Of a stretch of DNA of 64,000 nt, positions 23,251 to 30,356 are shown piece by piece. The stretch is from Rhizobium sophoriradicis (GTDB lineage Bacteria > Pseudomonadota > Alphaproteobacteria > Rhizobiales > Rhizobiaceae): NCBI RefSeq assembly GCF_003939025.1, contig NZ_RQIH01000020.1, forward strand, positions 52,985 through 116,984, written 5' to 3'. Made by a program: the position numbers and the translations under genes. Each line of letters starts with the position of its first letter. Position 1 is the stretch's first letter. The notes under the pieces are model-generated. The model made no database searches, was not told the origin of the DNA, and saw nothing but the letters and a program-made list of their open reading frames with translations.

Positions 23251-25634
23251 CCTGTCTTCCTCCTCTGATGAAACACGGCAAGCCAATCCTCCCGTCCCTC
23301 GCCGATCTCCAAACGGATAGTATCGGCAAGCTCGACATTGGCCGTCCGGCCGGAGAGGATGGCAAGTTCGTCGTCGAAGCCGTTGAGGTTCAGCTCGGCG
23401 ACAACGCTGTTGTGCCCCTGCTTGACGATGAACCGGCGGGTTTCGACGGAGAGTTCGCGTGAGACGAGCTCGAATTCGCGCTCAGTCAGCTTGAAGCCGT
23501 CGACATAGTCGGCGCGGTCGCCGCGCGGGTTCGGAAGAAAGATCTGGGTCGGGCACTGCTCGATGATCGTGTGGGCGATCGGCGATACGATGGCGTCGCG
23601 CGGGCTCTGGGTCGCAAACAGCATGAGACCGTTCTGCTTGCGGATCGTCTTGAGCTTGTTCTGGGCGAGATCACGAAAGCCTTCGTCCTGCAGCGCCTTC
23701 CAGAACTCGTCGATGACGATGATGATGCGACGCCCGTCTATCAGTTGCTCGATGCGATAGAACAGGTAAGCCATCAACGGCGTGCGGATTTCCTCGTTGT
23801 CGAGGAAATCGGTCATGTTGTAGCCGATGAACCTGGCGCCAATGCCGATATCGTCGGCTTCGTTGTCGAAGACCCAACCAAGCGGCCCGCCCCTCTCCCA
23901 GCGTCGCAGACGTGCGGCAATGCCCTCGGGATCGGTGTTGTTGAGGAAGGTGCGCAGGGCGCCGATGGAGCGACGCTCCACCGGCAGGTCCGCCACCCCG
24001 TCGACCGCCGAGGCGATGTCGCGCAACTCGGTGATCGATAGTTCGCCAGATCCGGATCGGACCAGCTTGGCGATCCAACCGGTGAGGAATATTTTGTTTT
24101 CCGCAGTGAATTCCAGTGCTTTCAACGGCGCGCAGCCGGTGGCGACACCATTCCTCAGCGGCAGATAGGTGCCGCCGGCCGCGCGTACGAAGAGATCCGC
24201 GCCGCGGTCCTTGTCGAAAAAGACCATATGCGGATCGTGCTTTTCGAGCTGCGACAGCATGAAGTTCAACAGCACCGTCTTGCCCGCACCCGACGGGCCG
24301 CAGACGAAAGTGTTGCCGAGGTCGCCGTGATGGAAATTGAAATAAAAGGGCGAACCCGAGGCGGTCTTGAGCATGGCGACCGCCGGTCCCCACTCGTTGC
24401 CGTCCTTCTTACCCGCCGGATAGGAATGATAGGGAGCAAGGGCTGCAAAGTTGCGCGACGTGAGCGCGCCCGAGCGCGCCCGATAGCGGAAATTGCCCGG
24501 CAATTGCGCCCACCAAGCGGCCTCGAGGCCGAGATCCTCGCGGGCGACGACCGCGCCGCCGCTGGTGAGGTAGGCGCGCGCCTTCGCCATGTGATCGGTC
24601 AGTTCCTTGACCGAGGGCGCGAAGACGGCAAGCGCAAGGTGATGCTCTCCGAGGACGAAGCGATTGGATTCGAGATCGTCCATCGCCTCGCCGAGTTCCT
24701 CGATCTGCGAAGCCGCCTTGTCGCCGGCGCTGACCATCTGGTTCTGCTTGCGGCCCATGATTGTTCGAGCATCGGGCTTTGAGGTGAAGGCGAAGGACTG
24801 CGTCAGGATGAGCTCGAAAGGTGCGGTCAGGATAGCATCGAGCATGCCGCTGCGCGTGGTCGCCGGATATTCCTTAAAGCCGAACATGCCGGCATAGCGG
24901 CTGTCGGCCTCGTGACGGATCTCGACGGTCTCGCGCCCGAAAATGACCCGGTCGGAATAAATCGCCGAAGAAATTCGTCCCTCCGTCAACGGAATCGGTT
25001 CCCGCCGGCCGCCGATGATCTGGTGGAGCACTTCGCTCGACTCGGAGAAAAGGATCCCGTCATGTTCGTGGAGGGTGAGCAGCCGCGGCTCGAAGCGCTG
25101 CAGGCCGGCGACGACATCCGCCACACGGTCACGCAGATGCTTCAGAGCCTGCCCGTCGAGCTCTGTATCGGATCGGCGGGCCTTGCGCAGTCGGGAGAGA
25201 AGCTTGGCCGCCTTTTCGGCAGGATCCCGGCCGGGATGCCAGACAAGGGTGAGGTAGAGATCGTTGCGAAACAGGTCTTCCCTCACCATCCGCTCCCGAT
25301 ATCTCGCGTTCAAACCGTCGGAGAAGGGATTGGCGAAGCGTCCCTCGGGATAGGCATTGTCGCGGCGGCGCACGACATGCGTCCAGAGCGCCAGCCGCTC
25401 GTCGGCGATATTGCGATAGAGCGTGTTCAGGCTTCGGTGCAGGCCGTTGAGGTCCCTGACGTCTGATGTCTCGAAAGAAACGCCGTCGAGAGCGATCATC
25501 GTCATCAACGCTCGGGATTCGAGCGCAATGGTCGTCTCGTCGACATGCCTGACATAAGGAATGAAGGTCTCCGGCCCGAGCTCGCGCGACCGGAGCGTCG
25601 CAATGTTAGACAAAGCTGAGATCCCTTTCGTCAT
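23247..25634 (-). CDS. virB4: VirB4 ATPase
   Basis: A 795-residue CagE/TrbE/VirB family ATPase. Walker A is GPSGAGKT at 446-453 and Walker B is in RIIIVIDEFWKALQ near 640; the N-terminal VirB4 domain includes LYRNIADERLALWTHVVRR. It energises pilin extraction and DNA transfer with VirB11. The start at 25634 overlaps the end of virB3 by 29 bases, so coupling is likely. It is full length. Confidence 0.95.
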   Translation of the reverse strand: MTKGISALSNIATLRSRELGPETFIPYVRHVDETTIALESRALMTMIALDGVSFETSDVRDLNGLHRSLNTLYRNIADERLALWTHVVRRRDNAYPEGRFANPFSDGLNARYRERMVREDLFRNDLYLTLVWHPGRDPAEKAAKLLSRLRKARRSDTELDGQALKHLRDRVADVVAGLQRFEPRLLTLHEHDGILFSESSEVLHQIIGGRREPIPLTEGRISSAIYSDRVIFGRETVEIRHEADSRYAGMFGFKEYPATTRSGMLDAILTAPFELILTQSFAFTSKPDARTIMGRKQNQMVSAGDKAASQIEELGEAMDDLESNRFVLGEHHLALAVFAPSVKELTDHMAKARAYLTSGGAVVAREDLGLEAAWWAQLPGNFRYRARSGALTSRNFAALAPYHSYPAGKKDGNEWGPAVAMLKTASGSPFYFNFHHGDLGNTFVCGPSGAGKTVLLNFMLSQLEKHDPHMVFFDKDRGADLFVRAAGGTYLPLRNGVATGCAPLKALEFTAENKIFLTGWIAKLVRSGSGELSITELRDIASAVDGVADLPVERRSIGALRTFLNNTDPEGIAARLRRWERGGPLGWVFDNEADDIGIGARFIGYNMTDFLDNEEIRTPLMAYLFYRIEQLIDGRRIIIVIDEFWKALQDEGFRDLAQNKLKTIRKQNGLMLFATQSPRDAIVSPIAHTIIEQCPTQIFLPNPRGDRADYVDGFKLTEREFELVSRELSVETRRFIVKQGHNSVVAELNLNGFDDELAILSGRTANVELADTIRLEIGEGREDWLAVFHQRRKTG

Positions 25635-25944
25635 AACGCCGGGTGAGCGTCAGAGGCGAGAGCGTGGCGCCGCCCCAATAGGAGGCATTGCGGGAGCGGC
25701 CACGGGTTTCGATCCACGCAATCAGGATCCGAAACATATTGTGGTCGTGCTTGACGAGCGCGCGAAACAAGACATGGAAGACGATGCCGACCAGCGCGTA
25801 GGCGATTGATCCCGCGGTGATGTAAAGGATGGTCGTCAGCATGATGTTGACGCCCATCGCCTCCATCGTCACACCCGCGATCATTGCCGGGCGCGTGCAG
25901 GCGAGAAACAACGTGTCGTCTTCGAGACTCGGAATGCTCACCAT
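25606..25944 (-). CDS. virB3: VirB3 membrane protein
   Basis: A 112-residue protein with the VirB3 pattern: FLACTRPAMIAGVTMEAMGV followed by two close membrane segments (about 27-65). It associates with VirB4 at the inner membrane. The ATG at 25944 lies five bases after the virB2 stop. The frame continues upstream through virB2, but only the part from 25944 matches the family. Confidence 0.92.
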   Translation of the reverse strand: MVSIPSLEDDTLFLACTRPAMIAGVTMEAMGVNIMLTTILYITAGSIAYALVGIVFHVLFRALVKHDHNMFRILIAWIETRGRSRNASYWGGATLSPLTLTRRYDERDLSFV

Positions 25945-25949
25945 AGCGC

Positions 25950-26249
25950 TCAATTCCCGACGATGGTGTTGACCAGCTCGGTGGCGCCGAAAATGCCGCC
26001 GATCCCGATAATCCAAAAGCCGGCTCGCCTCAAATCCATGTAGCCAAACATCCAGGCAATGCAGATGATGATGACGGCGATGACCGCCAGCAGACGGGCG
26101 ATATTGCCGGTCAGCATGTCGACGATGTTCTGCAGCACGGTTTCGATGCCGGCGGCCTGGGCGAAGGCTGGCTCGACCAGGCAGATGACAATGGCGGCCG
26201 CCATCAGCGTGGATGAGGCAAGGGGGCGAAGACTGGCTTTGGAGATCAT
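25950..26249 (-). CDS. virB2: VirB2 major pilin
   Basis: A 99-residue pilin precursor with a long signal sequence (about 1-30, ending PAFAQAAG), a short polar loop and two membrane helices (IARLLAVIAVIIICIAWMFG and FWIIGIGGIFGATELVNTIV). The start overlaps the virB1 stop as ATGA. The mature part is about 69 residues, normal for VirB2. Confidence 0.93.
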   Translation of the reverse strand: MISKASLRPLASSTLMAAAIVICLVEPAFAQAAGIETVLQNIVDMLTGNIARLLAVIAVIIICIAWMFGYMDLRRAGFWIIGIGGIFGATELVNTIVGN

Positions 26250-26914
26250 TCACTTTGCTCCGATCGATCATTCTGGAAAACGAGAATCGAGGATTGCCGC
26301 CCTGAGCTGAACACATCCCAGGATGCGGCCTCGACGGTTTGGGAGGGTTGTAAAGGCGGTTCGGGAAGTGCTGGTACCACCTCATCCTGTGGCTGCCCGC
26401 CAGCCCCGGCCTGGTCACCGCGTTCGCCAATGGTGAGCGAGGCAAGCGTCGGCGATAACTGCTTTGCTTCCTGGCGTACCTGCTCGTCATATTTGACCAT
26501 GGCGCCGAGGGATGGATCATCGCGGCCATAATAGGACTGGAGCATCACCCTTTCGGCCTGAGCCGGATCCCCCGCGCGTAATGCGGCGCGGTAGTATCCG
26601 TCGAGAAGCGTGGCCGTGGCCTTGAGGTTCCGGCAGGGATCGAAGGCGTCGGCGACGGATAGATTCAGTTTCTGAAGGTGCTCGATGCCAATGCCGCCAA
26701 GGCCGATCTGGATATCCTGGCGATCGCCAATCAGGGACGTGGCAACCTCGATCGCTTCGGCCTTCGATGCGGGTTGGGTGGCCAGCGGCGGGCCCGTGTT
26801 GATGCGGATGGCGAAGGGCTGAAACCGGCTCTCGAGGCTGACAACGCCGGCCAGCGTCTGCACCTGAACCATCGGCGCACAGGTTTGCGCGATTTCGACG
26901 AATGCAGCACCCAT
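26246..26914 (-). CDS. virB1: VirB1 lytic transglycosylase
   Basis: A 222-residue SLT-domain protein. The catalytic glutamate is in VVSLESRFQPFAIRIN (about residue 28). IGLGGIGIEHLQKLNLSVAD and DPCRNLKATATLLDGYY complete the fold. It locally opens peptidoglycan for channel assembly. No clear signal peptide is present, which is unusual but known among VirB1 proteins. The C-terminal 70 residues are proline-rich. It lies three bases after the TrbM-like gene. Confidence 0.9.
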   Translation of the reverse strand: MGAAFVEIAQTCAPMVQVQTLAGVVSLESRFQPFAIRINTGPPLATQPASKAEAIEVATSLIGDRQDIQIGLGGIGIEHLQKLNLSVADAFDPCRNLKATATLLDGYYRAALRAGDPAQAERVMLQSYYGRDDPSLGAMVKYDEQVRQEAKQLSPTLASLTIGERGDQAGAGGQPQDEVVPALPEPPLQPSQTVEAASWDVFSSGRQSSILVFQNDRSEQSE

Positions 26915-26917
26915 CGG

Positions 26918-27454
26918 TCAATACCAAACGCGCTGTTTACCGGCGCCGTCGATGGTGACATCGACATAGCGCGGCTGCGATCGCACATTCGGGCGCGTTA
27001 TCGGATAGCCCATGCACTGGCGGTGCCCGTCCACGCGCTGCCAATGTGGCGACAGGACCGAATTGTCGCGGGAAGTATAGTCGTTCCCATCCCAGCAGAG
27101 GCTGTTGCTGACCGGCTGCGGCGATGTCGATACGCAGGTTGCTTGCCGACCGCCGCGACCGCTATCAGTCGTGAGCTTGTACCCCGCATCGCAATAATAG
27201 GGCTCATAGCCAGGCCGCGAACTCTGAAAACCGACGCCGCTACAGGTCGGGAATGAGTGCCCCTCGGCAAGCTCCCGCCACAGCTTCTGGATCGGCGGCC
27301 GGCATTCTGCATATTGCGTCGGCCCGCCGGGATTGGAAAGGCATAGGATAACCTGGCATCCCCAATCCTCGGCCCGCGCGTTACTGCCGAAAATAAGATA
27401 GGGTGGCGCAACGAAGCAGACCGTAAGCAGTGAATTCAGGAGAAGGCTTTTCAT
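26918..27454 (-). CDS. TrbM/KikA/MpfK-family conjugation protein
   Basis: A 178-residue exported protein: a signal peptide (about 1-29) followed by EDWGCQVILCLSNPGGPTQY, AECRPPIQKLWRELAEGHSF and PTCSGVGF, the TrbM/KikA signature with paired cysteines. It is the first gene of the virB operon. I chose the ATG at 27454 because AGGA lies eight bases upstream. The leader from the promoter is about 60 bases. The family is needed for, or improves, mating in some systems; its exact role is unknown. Confidence 0.85.
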   Translation of the reverse strand: MKSLLLNSLLTVCFVAPPYLIFGSNARAEDWGCQVILCLSNPGGPTQYAECRPPIQKLWRELAEGHSFPTCSGVGFQSSRPGYEPYYCDAGYKLTTDSGRGGRQATCVSTSPQPVSNSLCWDGNDYTSRDNSVLSPHWQRVDGHRQCMGYPITRPNVRSQPRYVDVTIDGAGKQRVWY

Positions 27455-27519
27455 GAACAGGATCCTTCGAGACGATGGCGCCCTATTGCGTTTCGGGAGA
27501 CTCAATCTGCCTGCCCGCG

Positions 27520-27550
27520 TTTATACTGTCGTATATAACATAGTTAAATG
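27520..27550 (-). promoter_or_regulatory. virB operon promoter with shared box
   Basis: Read leftward, -35 TTTAAC (27548-27543), 17 bases and -10 TATAAA (27525-27520). The upstream box CATTTAACTAT-N-TTAT is the one at the traC promoter, with the same spacing; 24 of 32 aligned bases agree. A TATAC-TGTC-GTATA inverted repeat (27522-27535) straddles the -10. The box ends two bases before the start codon of the divergent regulator. Confidence 0.75.
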
Positions 27551-27552
27551 AC

Positions 27553-27924
27553 ATGACAAGCGCGATTAAAACGCAATGGCACAACCTTGCCTTCTCGGGA
27601 CTCATTCTCCATGAGATCCTCGACCATCCGCTGGAGGACGAGACCCCGCAGGCGAGGCTGAAGCAGATCGGCATGATGACGATCCTCTATACGATGACTC
27701 AGGCCCATCAGAAGCTAACCCTCTCTAATATAATTGAGATTACCGAGCTAACACGCAGCGGTGTGAAGGAGACGGTCGACCTTTTGGTAAAGCGGGGAAT
27801 GCTGGTGGAGACGATGGGGAAGAACGCCATGGGCCGGGGGACGGCGCGGCAATTCGAGATCTCTCAGGACCTCCTGAGCAAGCTGAGCTCTTTCCGCGCC
27901 AGCCAGGAGGCGGGGTTAAACTGA
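27553..27924 (+). CDS. Winged-helix regulator, RctA-like candidate
   Basis: A 123-residue protein with a MarR/GntR-like winged helix: KQIGMMTILYTMTQAHQKLT, LSNIIEITELTRSGVKETVD (recognition helix), then LLVKRGMLVETMGKNAMGRG as the wing. It is divergent from virB and its ATG at 27553 abuts the virB promoter box. In type II rhizobial plasmids such as that of R. etli, RctA, a winged-helix repressor, sits beside virB and silences virB and tra; this gene has the same place and fold. A TATAAC at 27534-27539 would put its own transcription start close to the ATG, so the mRNA may be nearly leaderless. Confidence 0.75.
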   Translation: MTSAIKTQWHNLAFSGLILHEILDHPLEDETPQARLKQIGMMTILYTMTQAHQKLTLSNIIEITELTRSGVKETVDLLVKRGMLVETMGKNAMGRGTARQFEISQDLLSKLSSFRASQEAGLN

Positions 27925-28008
27925 CTGATCTTCGGCTTTAATGGAGTGAGATGCGAATCATCCGCCAGCCCGATCGCATGGCTGCCGGTAGTCATCAGGG
28001 ACGATCAG

Positions 28009-28032
28009 GCAACCCGTCCGCAGGCGGGTTGC
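28009..28032 (+). terminator. Terminator-like hairpin after the regulator
   Basis: A perfect 8-bp GC-rich stem (GCAACCCG / CGGGTTGC) with an 8-nt loop lies 85 bases beyond the regulator stop. It is followed by AATCAAAC rather than a T-run. Confidence 0.45.
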
Positions 28033-28335
28033 AATCAAACAATGAAGAGTATCGGAGAAATCAGCATAGCGGCGCCGTGAGGCGGATTTCGGGAATTCTC
28101 GCCACGCTAAGGGCGGAACAAGGGCAGCCGCAGGAGCCTCAGCATAGCGGCCGTCAAGGGAGGCGGGACCGACTGCCCCCGCCCGTGCGTTCCCTATCTC
28201 CGTCGCCGCTCAGCATATGGAGCGCGTTGCGCACCGGCGAACTCGGCTGGAACATGACCTACCGGTGAGGGCGCCGATGGTTGGCTCTCCAGTGTCTATC
28301 CGGCATTACGCGCCAAGCGAAAACAGATTTCATGA
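28033..28335. other. Non-coding stretch with a short direct repeat
   Basis: TCAGCATAGCGGC occurs twice (28061-28073, 28139-28151), with a shorter third match near 28209. No convincing gene is present. Confidence 0.35.
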
Positions 28336-28660
28336 ACGGGTCCAACGCGTTTGGACGGAGAGATCGCTAATCCCAGGCAGGATCTGACGAAACAGGAAAG
28401 ACGTTGTTTGCAGCTTTTATCCGACGGCGATAGTGACGGTGCTATCCATAGGAGACTGAAACTTATCCATTCAAACCGTCCGCCTCCATCTTTCCAATGC
28501 GCGCCAGCGGCTGCAGGCACCCGCTCGTGTTGAGGCCGCGGCCAAAGCTGTCAGCGCAAATTTATCAAAGCAATATTTTTTGCTAGTTCCAAATAGATCA
28601 TCCGACGACCCGCTGTCATCAACGCTTCTCTCGATGCTACGCACGACGACTCGTTCGCGC
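28336..28660 (+). pseudogene. LuxR-type HTH relic
   Basis: One frame reads DLTKQERRCLQLLSDGDSDG then AIHRRLKL, the first half of a LuxR/FixJ helix-turn-helix. After a one-base shift near 28462 another frame continues IQTVRLHLSNARQRLQAPAR, the recognition helix and tail. No sensing domain is found upstream, only frames with stops. It is a frameshifted, N-terminally lost relic of a LuxR-family regulator. Confidence 0.65.
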
Positions 28661-28692
28661 GGGACATCGTTCTCGTTCGCCCTCGGCGGACG

Positions 28693-28875
28693 ATGGCTTC
28701 CGCCATCGCGATGCTAAGGGAGGATCTGCCGGAGGAGGTTGCAAGCCTGCACAGTCGCGTGATTTTCAGCATCGACGGTCGAGGGGATGCGCTGGTTCTC
28801 ACCACGGGCCGCATGACGACGCCGTCGGAATACTTCGCGCGTCACTTCAATATGCCGGTGAACACGCCCCACTAG
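28693..28875 (+). CDS. Possible small protein of unknown function
   Basis: A frame open from 28597 to the TAG at 28875 gives a plausible soluble sequence, with RDIVLVRPRRTMASAIAML upstream and RVIFSIDGRGDALVLTTGR later. The only ATG starts are at 28693 and 28711, and neither has a good ribosome site. I recognise no family. It may be the tail of a damaged gene rather than a complete one. Confidence 0.25.
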   Translation: MASAIAMLREDLPEEVASLHSRVIFSIDGRGDALVLTTGRMTTPSEYFARHFNMPVNTPH

Positions 28876-28985
28876 CTGCGCGAGGTCAATGCCTGACGAT
28901 TTTAGACGCCGGTTCGCGGGATAGGAGCTTGCGGCCGTCGGGTCGCGGCAGTGGGCGGCGTCCGGGTGGCTAAGAAGGAGACGGC

Positions 28986-29205
28986 TCACGCCGCCTCCTC
29001 CTCGTTGAGGTCCGGCTGCAAGTCATGCAGATAGTCGACCGCGCGCTGGGCATGAGCTGCCGCTGAAAAGATGGCACGCTTGTCGCTGCCGAGAACCTTG
29101 AGCCAGTCATCGAGATAGCTTGCATGGTCGGGGCGTGGTTCGAGCTCGGGGACGATACCAAGATCGGCGCAGAGAAAGCAGCTGCCGAGTTCGGCGATAT
29201 ATCCT
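28986..29205 (-). pseudogene. ardC: ArdC antirestriction protein, C-terminal fragment
   Basis: Leftward translation gives IAELGSCFLCADLGI, then DHASYLDDWLKVLGSDKRAI and FSAAAHAQRAVDYLHDLQPD, ending at the TGA at 28986-28988. This is the end of ArdC and continues exactly where the N-terminal part at 35872-36586 stops (REELIA, then ELG). The intervening 6.7 kb is an inserted element. The fragment has no start of its own. The zinc-ligand helix is the point of interruption. Confidence 0.85.
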
Positions 29206-29212
29206 GACAGTC
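29200..29212 (+). repeat. Left terminal inverted repeat of the element
   Basis: TATCCTGACAGTC pairs with 35859-35871 at 12 of 13 positions. The base outside is A here and T at the other end, beyond which the ardC-derived hexamer begins. Confidence 0.8.
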
Positions 29213-29230
29213 AACCGAAAAATACGATGT

Positions 29231-29782
29231 TCAGGACGTGGCGCAGTACCGGCGAAAAGGGGTGTCAATGAAATCTGGAGCCTTGGCGACATATTCGAGC
29301 GTCGCGCGGCGCCCATCTTCTGAAATCGATCGAATGTGCTCCGCAGCAGCGGATATTGAAAACGGCTTGCCGGTCTTCTGCGTGAAATTGCTCTGCAAAT
29401 TGGTCCAGACGACGGCATCGAACGCTCTCGTGACCGCCCAAGCGTTAATTATGGAGCCCGACCCATCATCTCGCGATCGTGTGCGGCCATCCCGATGGAT
29501 ATAACCAATATTGGCAAGGCTTGTGCCTTCTCGGATGCGGAGATCCTCCACAGCCTCCGACAGGTCACTTCTCAAGCTTTGACAATAGGCAACCTGGTTA
29601 TCGGAGCCATTCATCGGATCCAGCACAAGCGTCAATGCTCCGAGGCGAGACGACGAAATACGTGAGAACTCGATCTTCAAGACCGGCCCGTCGAATTGCC
29701 ACGGCCCATGCCAATTATCGAAATCTGGGCGCCCGTCCCATAGCAAAGAGCCCCATCCGAGGATTGCAATTCGTTCACTCAT
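29231..29782 (-). CDS. Gamma-glutamylcyclotransferase-fold cargo protein
   Basis: A 183-residue protein opening with IAILGWGSLLWDGRPDFDNW, the glycine-rich YGSLL-type loop of the gamma-glutamylcyclotransferase-like fold. It continues VLKIEFSRISSSRLGALTLV and ends RATLEYVAKAPDFIDTPFRR. Stand-alone members of this subgroup with WGSLLWD are common but uncharacterised; whether it cleaves gamma-glutamyl bonds is unknown. I chose the ATG at 29782, which overlaps the upstream gene by eight bases. It is the last gene of the element and stops 18 bases from the terminal repeat. Confidence 0.7.
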   Translation of the reverse strand: MSERIAILGWGSLLWDGRPDFDNWHGPWQFDGPVLKIEFSRISSSRLGALTLVLDPMNGSDNQVAYCQSLRSDLSEAVEDLRIREGTSLANIGYIHRDGRTRSRDDGSGSIINAWAVTRAFDAVVWTNLQSNFTQKTGKPFSISAAAEHIRSISEDGRRATLEYVAKAPDFIDTPFRRYCATS

Positions 29783-30356
29783 GGCGGCCTCTTGGCGATG
29801 TGTTCGGTGGCCAGCATGCAGCAACTAGGAAGAAGCCCGCTAGGAGCAGCACGACAAGACCGCTGACCCCTGCTATCGGTTTGGCACATCCGCCGGGCTG
29901 AACGATTGATAGCAGACCCAGCCAAATGCTAAGTAATCCCGCCCAGATTCCTATAGCACCGAGACGAACCCCTAACCTCACGACGATATCTGGATGATGT
30001 GACGCAGCACGCATCTGGTACCAGGGTTTCCAGCACCCGAGCGGGCATAAATTGAGTGTTACCTTGCCAGTTTCGTTATCCTTGTCGGTAGTGCCAAAGC
30101 CTCCCAAGGCATCTCGATACCACCCAGACATCACGATGGTGTTTTGCTTCAGCTCGTTGATCTCTATACGGCCAGCACCCTCGGCATTGTAGCGATCCAA
30201 GAAGTTCTTATCGAACTTTCTGGTCTGACAAACGACGCTCCGATCATTTGTCTGATGGATTATTTTTATCAAACTTCGGGACGGGAAATCTTCGACCCAG
30301 ACCCACCCCTCATTCGCCTCGTCGTGTAATGACGCACGGATAATATAATCTGTCAT
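29775..30356 (-). CDS. Cargo membrane protein of unknown function
   Basis: A 193-residue protein with a soluble N-terminal domain (DYIIRASLHDEANEGWVWVE, RSLIKIIHQTNDRSVVCQTR) and two C-terminal membrane helices (about 130-153 and 160-180). No family is recognised. Its start overlaps the third recombinase stop as ATGA and its end overlaps the cyclotransferase-like gene, so it is co-translated with both. The soluble domain probably faces the cytoplasm. Function is open; cargo coupled to recombinases is often adaptive or regulatory. Confidence 0.65.
   Translation of the reverse strand: MTDYIIRASLHDEANEGWVWVEDFPSRSLIKIIHQTNDRSVVCQTRKFDKNFLDRYNAEGAGRIEINELKQNTIVMSGWYRDALGGFGTTDKDNETGKVTLNLCPLGCWKPWYQMRAASHHPDIVVRLGVRLGAIGIWAGLLSIWLGLLSIVQPGGCAKPIAGVSGLVVLLLAGFFLVAACWPPNTSPRGRHE

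Noticed and set aside
27951..28268. A 105-codon rightward frame after the winged-helix regulator
   Set aside because: It runs across the terminator-like hairpin and the TCAGCATAGCGGC repeats and translates to low-complexity sequence.
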